64,000 bases of DNA. Source: CAYYJR01 sp964472305. Its GTDB lineage: Bacteria > Armatimonadota > Hebobacteria > CAIYQO01. Location: contig CAYYJR010000008.1 in assembly GCA_964472305.1 (NCBI GenBank), positions 1-64,000 of the forward strand. The letters run 5' to 3'. A program made the position numbers and the translations under genes. The notes beneath the pieces were generated by a model. That model saw nothing but the letters and a program-made list of their open reading frames with translations, did no database searches and was not told the DNA's origin. Each line of letters begins with the position of its first letter. Position 1 is the first letter of the stretch. This document shows positions 15,986 to 24,921 of the stretch, one piece after another.

Positions 15986-17152
15986 TCATTTTTCCACCGG
16001 CATCTCCACTTCACCAGCGCCATCACTGGCTGTGCAGACATAAATGCGCCATTCAAGGCCGGTGGCGGCTTCATACGCGGCACCGACGGCATTCACGAAC
16101 GAGCGTGCATGCTCGTCGGCGACCAGGCTGACGGTACAGCCGCCGAATCCGGCGCCGGTCATGCGCGAGCCGTAGACGCCAGGTTGTTGACGTGCCAACT
16201 CGACCATCAAGTCCAGTTCCTTACAGCTCACTTCGTAATCGTCGCGCAGGCTCTCATGCGAAGCATTGAACAGCGCCCCCAGGCGCGGCAGATCGCCGGC
16301 GGCCATCACCTGCACGGCTTCCAGCACGCGGGCATTTTCCGTCACCACGTGGCGACAGCGGCGATAGGTCATCGCGGACATCAGGTCCGTATGCGCGTCC
16401 AACTGTGCGGGTGTCACGTCGCGGAGCGCGGTAATGCCGGGCAGCACGGTTTGCAACAGCGCCACCCCTTCCTCGCACTGCGCCCGCCGCGTGTTGTATT
16501 CCGAGGAAACCAGTCCACGGCGCACGCCTGTGTCGCTCACCACCAGTTTGGCGCCGGCGGGAACGGGGATGGGGCGGTATGCCAGCGAGCGACAGTCGAT
16601 GAGCAATGCATGCCCGCGTTGGCCGAGTGTGGAGATGAACTGATCCATAATGCCACAGCGCGTGCCGACGAACTCGTTCTCCGCGCGCTGACACAGTTTC
16701 GCGATGACTTCGCCGGGCACATCGTACTCCGACAACGCCAGGAAGGCAGTGGCGGTCGCCACTTCCAGCGCGGCGGATGAACTCAAGCCGGAGCCAATGG
16801 GCACATCACCACCGAAGACGATCTCAGCACCGCGCAGGTGATAACCCGCATCCTCCAGCACGAAACAGACGCCGCGCAGATAATTGCTCCATGGCTGTTC
16901 GGCATCATACCCGATCTCGTCCAGCGAAAAAGTCGACGTGCCGGAAAAATCGAGCGAGCGCAGCGTTACCTGACGGCCGCCGTGCGGACGCACGCCTAAC
17001 ACGATTTCGCGGTCGATGGCCGCGGGCAAGACGAACCCGTCGTTGTAATCGGTGTGCTCCCCAATGAGATTCACCCGTCCGGGCGCGCGAAACAGACGCG
17101 CATCATCGCCGAGTTCGGCCATTACAAGGCGTCTGAAGGCTTCAGTGTCCAT
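15986..17152 (-). CDS. galK: Galactokinase
   Basis: Galactokinase phosphorylates alpha-D-galactose at C1 with ATP, the first step of the Leloir pathway. The 388-residue product has all three GHMP-kinase motifs: FRAPGRVNLIGEHTDYNDG at the N-terminus, the ATP loop VPIGSGLSSSAALEVA (about residues 118-133) and the C-terminal GSRMTGAGFGGCTVSL. The start at 17152 has GGGAG at an 8-base spacing; an ATG 15 bases upstream has no ribosome site. The first 31 bases overlap the end of tilS, so expression is probably coupled. Other galactose genes are not in the window. Confidence 0.95.
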   Translation of the reverse strand: MDTEAFRRLVMAELGDDARLFRAPGRVNLIGEHTDYNDGFVLPAAIDREIVLGVRPHGGRQVTLRSLDFSGTSTFSLDEIGYDAEQPWSNYLRGVCFVLEDAGYHLRGAEIVFGGDVPIGSGLSSSAALEVATATAFLALSEYDVPGEVIAKLCQRAENEFVGTRCGIMDQFISTLGQRGHALLIDCRSLAYRPIPVPAGAKLVVSDTGVRRGLVSSEYNTRRAQCEEGVALLQTVLPGITALRDVTPAQLDAHTDLMSAMTYRRCRHVVTENARVLEAVQVMAAGDLPRLGALFNASHESLRDDYEVSCKELDLMVELARQQPGVYGSRMTGAGFGGCTVSLVADEHARSFVNAVGAAYEAATGLEWRIYVCTASDGAGEVEMPVEK

Positions 17153-18558
17153 GGATTCAACTCCCATTCGATGCTGATACGCAAGCTGCGTTCAGTAGTT
17201 GACTGCATCTTTACGCGATCCGCGATGCGAAATCCTGCTACCCAGACAATGCCGTGGGCATCAAATATCACGGGAATTTGCCCGCGCAGGCGTCGCGGTA
17301 CACCCGCGTCGACGAAAATATCCTGTAATTTGCGTTCGCCCGGCGCGCCCAGCGGGCGATAACGGTCGCCGGGACACCAGGCGCGCACCAGCAATGTCCC
17401 CTCCACCGTCGCGGCGTCCAGCACCGCCACGTCGCCCCCCTCGATTGCCTGCGGCCCGGCATGGGTTTCCACGCTGAGGCAGCAGTGCGCGGCGTCGAGG
17501 CATACGCGACCCGGCGTCGGCAGCGTCTGCTCAACGATCCCCGCCGGCGGTTCGGCGCCGGTGGGTGCGGCAAGAAAGACCAGCCGGGCTGCCTCGTGCA
17601 GCACACGCACACCCGGCAGGTGCACTTGCTGGCCCATGGGCAGATGCTGGATGTTTTCCAGATGATCGAAGCTGATATCGTCCAACCGACCGCCGCGCAC
17701 CTCGGAGATGGCGCGCCGCCACAGCCGCCAGCGCAGCGCGTGGGGCAGTTCCATCACCGGCGGCAACGCGATGCCGCCGGGCTGCCACTGGCGCACACGC
17801 GCATATTCCTCGTCCGCGCGTGACTCCAGTACGTAACTGTCTTCCCGCGCCATCTCCGCCAGGTGGTGCAGGCGCTGGCGTAAACGAGGAGCATAGTCGC
17901 GCTCCAACAGCGGCAGCAACTCCAGGCGAATGCGATTGCGTGTCATCTCCAACGACGCATTCGTGGCATCGACACGGTATGCCAACCCGCGTTCATGGCA
18001 ATGGGCGAGAATCTCCTCGCGCCACACCTCCAGCAATGGACGCACGATGTTGCCGCGCCGGGCGGGGATGCCCGCCAGTCCAGCCACGCCGGTGCCGCGC
18101 AACAGGCGCATCAGCACTGTCTCCGCCTGATCATCGGCGGTGTGGCCGGTGACGATGCGCTGGGCATCTAGTCCGTGCGCCATTTCCTGCAGCGCGGTAT
18201 AACGCAATTCGCGCGCGGCCTCTTCCACCGATTCGCCGGCGTCAGCCATGCGTGCGCGCACATTCACCTGCCGTTGCGCGTAGGGTAACGCGGCGCGGGC
18301 GGCCAGGTGGGCGACAAACGCGGCATCCGCACCGGCCTCGGGGCGCAGGCCGTGGTTCACGTGCGCAACCGCCAGCCGCAGATGCGCCGTTGGCTGGATG
18401 ATCCGCAGCAGATCGAGCAGTGCTACCGAATCCGGACCGCCGGAAACGGCGACCAGCAGCAAATCGCCGGATTGCCACAGTCCTTCCTCATGCGCATACG
18501 CCTGCACACGCTCCGCTAACGGGAGCATCTCTCCCCTGGATGCCTCTATCGCTGCCAT
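17122..18558 (-). CDS. tilS: tRNA(Ile)-lysidine synthase
   Basis: TilS attaches lysine to C34 of tRNA-Ile(CAU), so that it reads AUA codons. The 478-residue protein carries the PP-loop ATPase motif VSGGPDSVALL (about residues 39-49), the adjacent AHVNHGLRPEA and the TGHTADDQAETVLMRLLRGTG signature (about 140), followed by the TilS substrate-binding domains and a C-terminal RPLGAPGERKLQDIFVDAGVPR segment. It is the first gene of the minus-strand tilS-galK-DUF2905-queA operon and is divergent from murJ. A minus-strand TATAAT (18627-18632) lies upstream. Confidence 0.94.
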   Translation of the reverse strand: MAAIEASRGEMLPLAERVQAYAHEEGLWQSGDLLLVAVSGGPDSVALLDLLRIIQPTAHLRLAVAHVNHGLRPEAGADAAFVAHLAARAALPYAQRQVNVRARMADAGESVEEAARELRYTALQEMAHGLDAQRIVTGHTADDQAETVLMRLLRGTGVAGLAGIPARRGNIVRPLLEVWREEILAHCHERGLAYRVDATNASLEMTRNRIRLELLPLLERDYAPRLRQRLHHLAEMAREDSYVLESRADEEYARVRQWQPGGIALPPVMELPHALRWRLWRRAISEVRGGRLDDISFDHLENIQHLPMGQQVHLPGVRVLHEAARLVFLAAPTGAEPPAGIVEQTLPTPGRVCLDAAHCCLSVETHAGPQAIEGGDVAVLDAATVEGTLLVRAWCPGDRYRPLGAPGERKLQDIFVDAGVPRRLRGQIPVIFDAHGIVWVAGFRIADRVKMQSTTERSLRISIEWELNPWTLKPSDAL

Positions 18559-18696
18559 GCGTTCCCCTATCCCGCTTCCCCGAAAATCCTCGGCCCGACA
18601 GGCCTTTGCTTTGCCGCAACCATCCTATTATACTCGATACACCCACAGTCTGTGGAGCACGGGAGAACGATGGACGCGGCGCAGGCATACGGCGCG

Positions 18697-18725
18697 TTGT
18701 CGGTAACACCGCAAGCAGGTATAAT
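18697..18725 (+). promoter_or_regulatory. Promoter giving a leaderless murJ transcript
   Basis: TTGTCG (18697-18702), a 17-base spacer and a perfect TATAAT (18720-18725). The start predicted seven bases after the -10 box is the A of the murJ ATG at 18732. No Shine-Dalgarno sequence precedes that ATG, so the mRNA is probably leaderless. Confidence 0.6.
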
Positions 18726-18731
18726 GCACCC

Positions 18732-20468
18732 ATGTCCAAAACATCTACCGTGGTCAAAGGCGCGGCAATCATCGCTGCAGGCACGTTAATCAGCCGCGTG
18801 TTAGGATATGTACGCGAAAAAGCCATGTTCCACACCTTTGGCAACGAGTATATCACCGGTGCCTTCAACTCGGCCTTCAGCGTCCCCGATCTCCTCTATT
18901 ACCTGCTTGCGGGCGGTGCATTGAGCGCAGCATTCATCCCCGTCTTCTCCGATTACCTGGCAAAAAAAGAACAGGCTGACGCCAACTGCACGGGCAGTTC
19001 GATTGGCAACCTGATGCTGCTGGCGCTGATCATCGGGGTGGCGCTGGAGATCGTGTTCGCGGAATACGTGGTAAAACTGGTGGCGCCGGGTTATACCAAT
19101 TCACCCGAGGTTTTTCAGCTCACCGTTTCACTGACGCGCATGATGTGCGCCATGGTGATCTTTACCGCGCTCTCCGGCCTGCTTACCGGCATATTGAACT
19201 CATACCACCATTTCCTGGCGCCGACCATCGTATGGAACACGTACAATATCGGCATCATCCTTGGTATCACGGTGTTCAGCAAGCTGGCGCTGTTCGGCGG
19301 CAGCGCGGAGAATCCGAGTATCTACGGCGTGGCGGGCGGGGTGCTGCTGGGCGCCGTCAGCATGGCGGTCATCCAGTTGCCGGTGGTGTTCAAATACGGC
19401 TTCCGCTATTCACCCATCATCAATATGGCACATCCCGGCGTCCGCAAGGTACTCGTTCTCTTCGCGCCGGTGATGATCGGCCTTTCGCTCATCCAACTCA
19501 ACCTGATGCTCATTCCGCTGATGAACGCCTCATTCGTGGGAACATCGGCGGTGACCGTGATTCGCGCAGCGAACCGCATCCTGCTGCTGCCGATGGGCAT
19601 CTTCGCGGTGGCCATCTCCACCGCCGCCTTTCCACGGTTATCGCAGCTCGTTGCGCTGGGAGAGATGCAAACCTTCCGTGAGACCATCAGCCGCTCGGTA
19701 CGCGCCATTCTGCTGCTCTCCATCCCATCGTCGACCATTATGTTCGTGCTCGCGCTGCCCGTCACCTGCCTGCTTTTCGGCGGTGCCAAGTTCGATGTGG
19801 AAGACGTGTTGGCCTCAAGTGCGGCGCTTTCCTTCTTCGCCTGGGGTTTGCTGGGATTGAGCCTGTTGCAAATTATCAACCGCGCCTTCTACTCGATGAA
19901 AAATATGCTCACCCCGGTGGCGGTCGGTCTGGTGATGGTGGTGGCGAACGGCACATTGAGCTACATTGCCATCCGACATTTCAACCAGGGCTACATCAGT
20001 ATCCCGTTCTTCACCACCGTCACCTACACCCTCGCCGTGCTGGTGCTGTACGATATCCTGCGCCGGCGCGTCGGCGGTCTTGATGGGCGCAATACCGTGG
20101 TGATGACGTTGAAGGTGCTGGTCGCCTCCGCGGTAATGGGTGTGGTGATGCTCCAGGTGGCTAACCACATGGCCCCGCAGATCAGCGATGGCAATATCAC
20201 CGGGCAGATGGTGACCGCCAGCCTGATGTTCCCACTGCCGGCGCCACACCTGACCCCGATCAAGGATGCATCGATGATCGGGCACCTGGCATTGCCAGCC
20301 AAAGCGCTGGCGACACAGGTGGGTGCCAGCATTATCGCCGGCATCCTGGTACTGGTGTTGATGTTGAAGCTGCTGCGTGTGGAGGAGTTGACTTTTATCA
20401 CCGACCGACTGTTCGCACGCTTCCGCCGCCGGCCAACGGACTCCACAATGCAAACCGCCGAGCCGTAA
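18732..20468 (+). CDS. murJ: Lipid II flippase MurJ
   Basis: MurJ flips lipid-linked peptidoglycan precursor across the cytoplasmic membrane. The 578-residue protein is very hydrophobic with about 14 predicted helices. The N-terminal segment TLISRVLGYVREKAMFHTFG and the following DAFNSAFSVPDLL-like GAFNSAFSVPDLLYYLLAGG are hallmark MviN/MurJ sequences. The start at 18732 was chosen because the protein family begins here and a consensus promoter ends seven bases before; the longer in-frame extension upstream overlaps the divergent tilS gene. A hairpin overlaps the stop codon. Confidence 0.94.
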   Translation: MSKTSTVVKGAAIIAAGTLISRVLGYVREKAMFHTFGNEYITGAFNSAFSVPDLLYYLLAGGALSAAFIPVFSDYLAKKEQADANCTGSSIGNLMLLALIIGVALEIVFAEYVVKLVAPGYTNSPEVFQLTVSLTRMMCAMVIFTALSGLLTGILNSYHHFLAPTIVWNTYNIGIILGITVFSKLALFGGSAENPSIYGVAGGVLLGAVSMAVIQLPVVFKYGFRYSPIINMAHPGVRKVLVLFAPVMIGLSLIQLNLMLIPLMNASFVGTSAVTVIRAANRILLLPMGIFAVAISTAAFPRLSQLVALGEMQTFRETISRSVRAILLLSIPSSTIMFVLALPVTCLLFGGAKFDVEDVLASSAALSFFAWGLLGLSLLQIINRAFYSMKNMLTPVAVGLVMVVANGTLSYIAIRHFNQGYISIPFFTTVTYTLAVLVLYDILRRRVGGLDGRNTVVMTLKVLVASAVMGVVMLQVANHMAPQISDGNITGQMVTASLMFPLPAPHLTPIKDASMIGHLALPAKALATQVGASIIAGILVLVLMLKLLRVEELTFITDRLFARFRRRPTDSTMQTAEP

Positions 20469-20480
20469 ACGGCTCGGCGG
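20455..20480. terminator. Bidirectional terminator between murJ and rpmB
   Basis: A perfect 12-bp stem (20455-20466 with 20469-20480) whose loop falls in the murJ stop codon. The two flanking genes converge on it; on the minus strand it is followed by TTTGCATT. Confidence 0.7.
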
Positions 20481-20506
20481 AAATCATTCTCGTGCATGGC
20501 CCGCGC

Positions 20507-20701
20507 TTAATAGGCGCGAATCACCTTGTTGGCCTTCATGCATGACGTGCAGACGTTCACCCACGACGGGGTGCCCTTCGCGTTGCGCACGCGCATTTTC
20601 TGAATATTGGGCTTCCACGTGCGCTTGGTGCGCATATGGGAATGACTGACGCTATACCCGGTCTGGATGCCCTTGTTGCAAACTTCACACCGACTGGCCA
20701 T
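20507..20701 (-). CDS. rpmB: 50S ribosomal protein L28
   Basis: L28 is a small protein of the large ribosomal subunit. The 64-residue product begins MASRCEVCNKGIQTGYSVSHS and has the C-terminal WVNVCTSCMKANKVIRAY; the two CxxC pairs would bind zinc, so this is the zinc-containing form. GAGGAG lies eight bases before the ATG at 20701; the 14-residue in-frame extension upstream has no ribosome site. It is monocistronic. Confidence 0.96.
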   Translation of the reverse strand: MASRCEVCNKGIQTGYSVSHSHMRTKRTWKPNIQKMRVRNAKGTPSWVNVCTSCMKANKVIRAY

Positions 20702-20751
20702 CGGACTCGCTCCTCTCGCTAAGACTGCCCGTAACCCGGACACGAGAAGGG

Positions 20752-20780
20752 ATTATAGCAGGCTTCCGCGGCAAGTGCAA
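20752..20780 (-). promoter_or_regulatory. rpmB promoter
   Basis: Minus-strand TTGCAC (20775-20780), a 17-base spacer and perfect TATAAT (20752-20757), about 50 bases before the rpmB start. Confidence 0.65.
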
Positions 20781-20921
20781 GGGGGTGCGTGAAAAATTCA
20801 CGGAGAGGTTAGCCTCCGCTCCCCAGGCGCTCTTCCAACAAGTACCCGCTTTTCTCTCGCACTTCATGCGGATTTAATGCCTGTTTCCGCAGAATTACAC
20901 GTAAAACCGGTAAGTTTTCAC

Positions 20922-20951
20922 TTGACAGTACAGCAACCTGAGGGCTAGAAT
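20922..20951 (+). promoter_or_regulatory. Promoter of the envelope polysaccharide genes
   Basis: Perfect TTGACA (20922-20927), an 18-base spacer and TAGAAT (20946-20951). The predicted leader to the dehydratase start at 21139 is about 180 bases and holds no recognised riboswitch or gene. Confidence 0.55.
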
Positions 20952-21138
20952 ATATTAAGAAATCGGCACGTCGGTTTCACTGTCTTTCGGTTTATTTCGG
21001 AATGCGTCTTCTTAACCTCATATGCCCCACAGCATTACCAATCACCGTTGTGTTTCGTCGCTTTGGTGTTTCTTCGGCTGGGGAGCGCGTTGCATGGTAA
21101 ATGGCCTGGCGTTGTCGCCGGTCGGGAGGTAATGCATC

Positions 21139-23088
21139 ATGAGACAGCCCATTCAGCCTGACACACCCGAATATAAGGTTTCCTTTCCGATCATGACCCT
21201 GATGGGTGCCGATATTCTCGCTTTCCTTGGCGCGATTCTCCTCTCGCTGCGCTTACACTTCGATACCATGTCGTTTTCCGACATTTTTCTGCTACGCCTG
21301 CACCCGCATCTCATCAGCTTACCATTCGTATTGATTGCCTATTTGTTCAGTCTGAATGCCTTCCGCTTGTATCGGTATGCGTGGCGTTTTGCCAGCCTGG
21401 AAATGCTGTGGGGTATTCTCTGCGCCAATTCAGTCGGATTAGTTGCGCTGATCGTTATCCAGACGTTGCTGGACGGATTCACGTTCCGCGTTCCCGTGCT
21501 GTTCACCATCTGGCTCCTCAGTCTCTTTCTGGTTGGAGGCATGCGCATTCTGCTGCGATTAGCGAATATCAGCCGTTCTCACGGCTTTCAAGGATTGAAT
21601 GGCTTGCATAAAGACGTGCAGCCCAAACGCGTGGTAATCCTGGGCGGCGGTACGGATGGCGTGCGGCTGCTGGCGTCACTGCGCGAAGAGATGAGCGAGC
21701 CGTATGAGGTGATCGGCTTTCTGGACGACGCGCCGGACCAGACCGGTATGTATATTCGCGGGGTGCAGGTGCTGGGCTCGTTCACCTACCTGTACAAATT
21801 ACTCGCTGACCGTGCCATTGACGAGGTACTGGTCGCCACCTCCACTGCCAGTGGCGAATCGATCCGCGATTATGTCATGGCCTGCCGCAAGCAACGAATG
21901 CCGGTGAAAATCATTCCCGGATTGGCCGATGTGCTGCAAGGCAAGACGCAGGCCCGGTTGGAAGAAATCAGCGTCGAAGACCTGCTTCGCCGTCCGCCGG
22001 TACGCATCAACTCCGCCGAAATGGGCTGCTTTCTTAGCGGTCGGCGGGTGCTGGTCACCGGCGCGGGTGGTTCGATCGGTTCGGAGCTCTGCCGCCAGAT
22101 CAGCGCACTCGCGCCATCACGGCTGGTGTTACTCGGCCATGGCGAAAATTCCATTCACCGCATTCACCAGGAACTGTCCAGCGCGCATCCGGAATTGGCG
22201 AATCGCCTGTATTTCGCGATAGGCTCGGTATCCGACGACGTGCGCATGGATCAGATTTTCCGCGAACACCGGCCGGAAGTCGTCTTTCACGCCGCCGCTC
22301 ATAAGCATGTGCCGATCATGGAAGCGAACGTGCCGGAAGCAGTGCAGAATAACGTGTTAGGCACCCAGTGCATCGCCGAAGCTTGCGGGCGCTACCACAT
22401 CGAGCGCATGCTCCTGATCTCCACCGATAAAGCTGTTTATCCCTCCAGCATCATGGGCGCGACGAAGTGGCTGTGCGAGGAAGTGGTGCGCGGATTGTCG
22501 CAAACCTATACGGGCACGCGCTATGTCACTGTCCGCTTCGGCAACGTGCTGGGCAGCCGCGGCAGCGTGGTGCCGATTTTCCGCGACCAGATCAAGCGCG
22601 GTGGACCGGTCACTATCACTCACCCGGAGGTGACGCGCTATTTCATGACCATCCCCGAGGCAGTGCAACTGGTGCTGCAGGCAGGTGCGATCGGACACTC
22701 GGGCGAGTTATTCCTGCTGAATATGGGTAAGCCGATCAAAATCGCTGATCTGGCACGCGATATGATCCGCCTTTCCGGATATGAACCTGACGTGGATATT
22801 CCCATCATCTACAGCGGAATGCGTCCGGGCGAAAAACTGCATGAGGCGCTGGCATCGGACGAAGAAATCATCGAGCCGGCGAATTGCGAAGGATTGTCCA
22901 TCGTGCATCGCCGACAATATTTCGCCGCCAGCGAAGTGCGTGCCGTCGTCAAGCGCCTTCAGCAATTGGCCAGCAACAACGATACCGTGCTTTTGCTCGA
23001 TTTCATCGGTGAGTTGATCCCTTCCTTTGCCAGTCATCGACTGTTGGCGGATGCCATCATCCTGCCGGATACCGAGCAATTCGTCTGA
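21139..23088 (+). CDS. Membrane-bound nucleotide-sugar 4,6-dehydratase (CapD/WbpM/PglF type)
   Basis: A 649-residue enzyme with four N-terminal transmembrane helices (residues about 15-140), a first Rossmann-like CoA-binding domain (KRVVILGGGTDGVRLLASL) and a C-terminal short-chain dehydrogenase domain with the NAD motif VLVTGAGGSIGSELCRQI (about residue 305), FHAAAHKHVPIME and STDKAVYPSSIMGATK. Enzymes of this family convert UDP-GlcNAc or a related UDP sugar into a 4-keto-6-deoxy product for surface polysaccharide or protein glycosylation. In the catalytic Tyr position the motif reads MGATK, as in other CapD-family members that lack the usual YxxxK. GGGAGGT precedes the ATG by eight bases. 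ugd and an epimerase lie 0.5 kb downstream. Confidence 0.92.
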   Translation: MRQPIQPDTPEYKVSFPIMTLMGADILAFLGAILLSLRLHFDTMSFSDIFLLRLHPHLISLPFVLIAYLFSLNAFRLYRYAWRFASLEMLWGILCANSVGLVALIVIQTLLDGFTFRVPVLFTIWLLSLFLVGGMRILLRLANISRSHGFQGLNGLHKDVQPKRVVILGGGTDGVRLLASLREEMSEPYEVIGFLDDAPDQTGMYIRGVQVLGSFTYLYKLLADRAIDEVLVATSTASGESIRDYVMACRKQRMPVKIIPGLADVLQGKTQARLEEISVEDLLRRPPVRINSAEMGCFLSGRRVLVTGAGGSIGSELCRQISALAPSRLVLLGHGENSIHRIHQELSSAHPELANRLYFAIGSVSDDVRMDQIFREHRPEVVFHAAAHKHVPIMEANVPEAVQNNVLGTQCIAEACGRYHIERMLLISTDKAVYPSSIMGATKWLCEEVVRGLSQTYTGTRYVTVRFGNVLGSRGSVVPIFRDQIKRGGPVTITHPEVTRYFMTIPEAVQLVLQAGAIGHSGELFLLNMGKPIKIADLARDMIRLSGYEPDVDIPIIYSGMRPGEKLHEALASDEEIIEPANCEGLSIVHRRQYFAASEVRAVVKRLQQLASNNDTVLLLDFIGELIPSFASHRLLADAIILPDTEQFV

Positions 23089-23562
23089 GACGTCACAGTC
23101 ACCGCCGTACGCACCATCGTGCCGTTCCCTCGGCGTGGCGGAATGGCATGCCTCATTGTGATGCAATCAATGCGGTATTGCGTCCGCCGGGATCATCCTC
23201 GAATCTGCCATCTACATGCTCGTGCAAATGAAATGCACTTCCACGTTTTGCACCCCATGTCCCGCCAACTACGGGGCACCAGGAACCCCAATACAGCAGA
23301 ATCGCATTGCGCAAATTCACACAAGGCCACGTCGTCAATACTCTGCCAAATCCCAGCGCGTTGCAGATGATGGCGCAGATTGCACTCGCTATCCTGCCCG
23401 CGGTGATGTGAATGGCATTGGCGTCCACGATTGTCACCCGCAACGGGTGGTCGTCGCGGTATGTGCGTGTTATAATATCGTTACCGCCAACAGCACCGAT
23501 TACCCCCGGATCGCACACGTGGCAGGAATGACGCGGAAATACGAAGAAAGATTGGCTCATCG
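23089..23562. other. Intergenic region before ugd
   Basis: No convincing gene, repeat or RNA was recognised in this 474-base gap. Its only notable signal is a perfect TATAAT (23471-23476) with a weak TGGTCG 17 bases upstream (23448-23453), a candidate ugd promoter on the plus strand. Confidence 0.4.
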
Positions 23563-24921
23563 ATGAGAATTGCGATAATCGGTACCGGATACGTCGGGTT
23601 GACCACCGCGGTCGCTCTGGCTTATATCGGACATCAGGTGACCGCGGTGGATCAGGATCGGCGCAAGCTGGATTTGCTGGCGCATGGCACCCCACCTATT
23701 TTTGAATATGGGCTGGAACCGCTACTGGCACAATTACCCGGCCGCATCGCCTATTCCGACCGCACCACGGAGGCGGTCGCCGATGCCGAAGTGATCTTCA
23801 TTGCCGTGGGCACACCGCCCAAGCCCAACGGCGAGGCGGACACACGGGCTGTCGAAACGGTGGTGCGCGAAATCGCCGAAGGAGTGCGGTCGGACCGACC
23901 CTACGTCATCGTCATCAAATCCACCGTGCCCATCGGTACCAACCGCCGGGCAGCCCACCTGATGCAGCGCGCGCTGGACGCGCTGGGCAAAGCGGCGGAT
24001 ATCCATTTCGTATCCAACCCGGAGTTTTTGCGTGAAAGCATGGCGTTGAAAGACACGCTCTACCCCGACCGCATCGCCCTCGGCACCGAGTCACCGACCG
24101 CGGTGGATGCCTTGCACAAGTTGTATCGCCCGATCCTGGAGCAGACGTTCACGCCACCGACCTTTCTGCCGCGGCCGGAAGGCTATCGTCTGCCGCACCT
24201 GATTACGACCGATCCCACCAGCGCGGAAATGATCAAATACGCCGCCAACGCCTTCCTGCCGGTAAAAATCAGCTTCATCAACGAAATCGCCGGATTGTGC
24301 GAGAAGGTGGGCGCCAACGTCAGCGAAGTGGCGCGCGGCATCGGGCTGGACTCGCGCATCGGTCATCATTTCCTCGATGCCGGACTGGGCTGGGGCGGCA
24401 GTTGTTTCCCAAAAGATACCGCGGCGCTCATTGCGACGGCGGGTGAATTCGGCTACACGCTGCCTATCATCGAGGCTGCCTGCACGGTAAACCGGCGCCA
24501 GCGCTTGATGATTATCGACAAACTGCAATCGGCGCTGCACGGCCTGCGCGGGCGCATTGTGGGCGTGCTGGGCCTGGCGTTCAAGCCAGATACCGACGAT
24601 GTGCGTGACGCGCCGGCGCTGGAGATCATCCGCACGCTGCTGGCGCGCGGCGCGCACGTGCGCGCGCATGATCCGGTGGCGCTGGCAAATGGTCGGCAAG
24701 CGCTAGCCGATCTCGATATGGAGTTCAGCGACGACGCGTATGCGGCGGCGACGGGCGCGGACGCGCTGGTGCTGGCCACTGAATGGCGCGTCTATCGCGA
24801 GCTTGATCTGCCACGGCTGGCCGCATTGATGCGCACGCCGCTCCTGCTCGATGGACGCAACCTGTTCTCGCCCGCGGATGCACACGCCGCCGGATTTCAA
24901 TATATGGGGGTTGGAAAATAA
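23563..24921 (+). CDS. UDP-glucose 6-dehydrogenase
   Basis: Oxidises UDP-glucose to UDP-glucuronate with two NAD, feeding surface polysaccharide synthesis. The 452-residue protein has the N-terminal NAD motif MRIAIIGTGYVGLTTAVALA, the STVPIGT and NPEFLRESMA segments, and catalytic Cys281 in GGSCFPKD. The C-terminal UDP-binding domain includes VGVLGLAFKPDTDDVRDAPA. The stop codon overlaps the ATG of the next gene (TAATG), an epimerase that would use UDP-glucuronate, so the two enzymes form a short pathway. The symbol could be ugd or tuaD. Confidence 0.95.
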   Translation: MRIAIIGTGYVGLTTAVALAYIGHQVTAVDQDRRKLDLLAHGTPPIFEYGLEPLLAQLPGRIAYSDRTTEAVADAEVIFIAVGTPPKPNGEADTRAVETVVREIAEGVRSDRPYVIVIKSTVPIGTNRRAAHLMQRALDALGKAADIHFVSNPEFLRESMALKDTLYPDRIALGTESPTAVDALHKLYRPILEQTFTPPTFLPRPEGYRLPHLITTDPTSAEMIKYAANAFLPVKISFINEIAGLCEKVGANVSEVARGIGLDSRIGHHFLDAGLGWGGSCFPKDTAALIATAGEFGYTLPIIEAACTVNRRQRLMIIDKLQSALHGLRGRIVGVLGLAFKPDTDDVRDAPALEIIRTLLARGAHVRAHDPVALANGRQALADLDMEFSDDAYAAATGADALVLATEWRVYRELDLPRLAALMRTPLLLDGRNLFSPADAHAAGFQYMGVGK

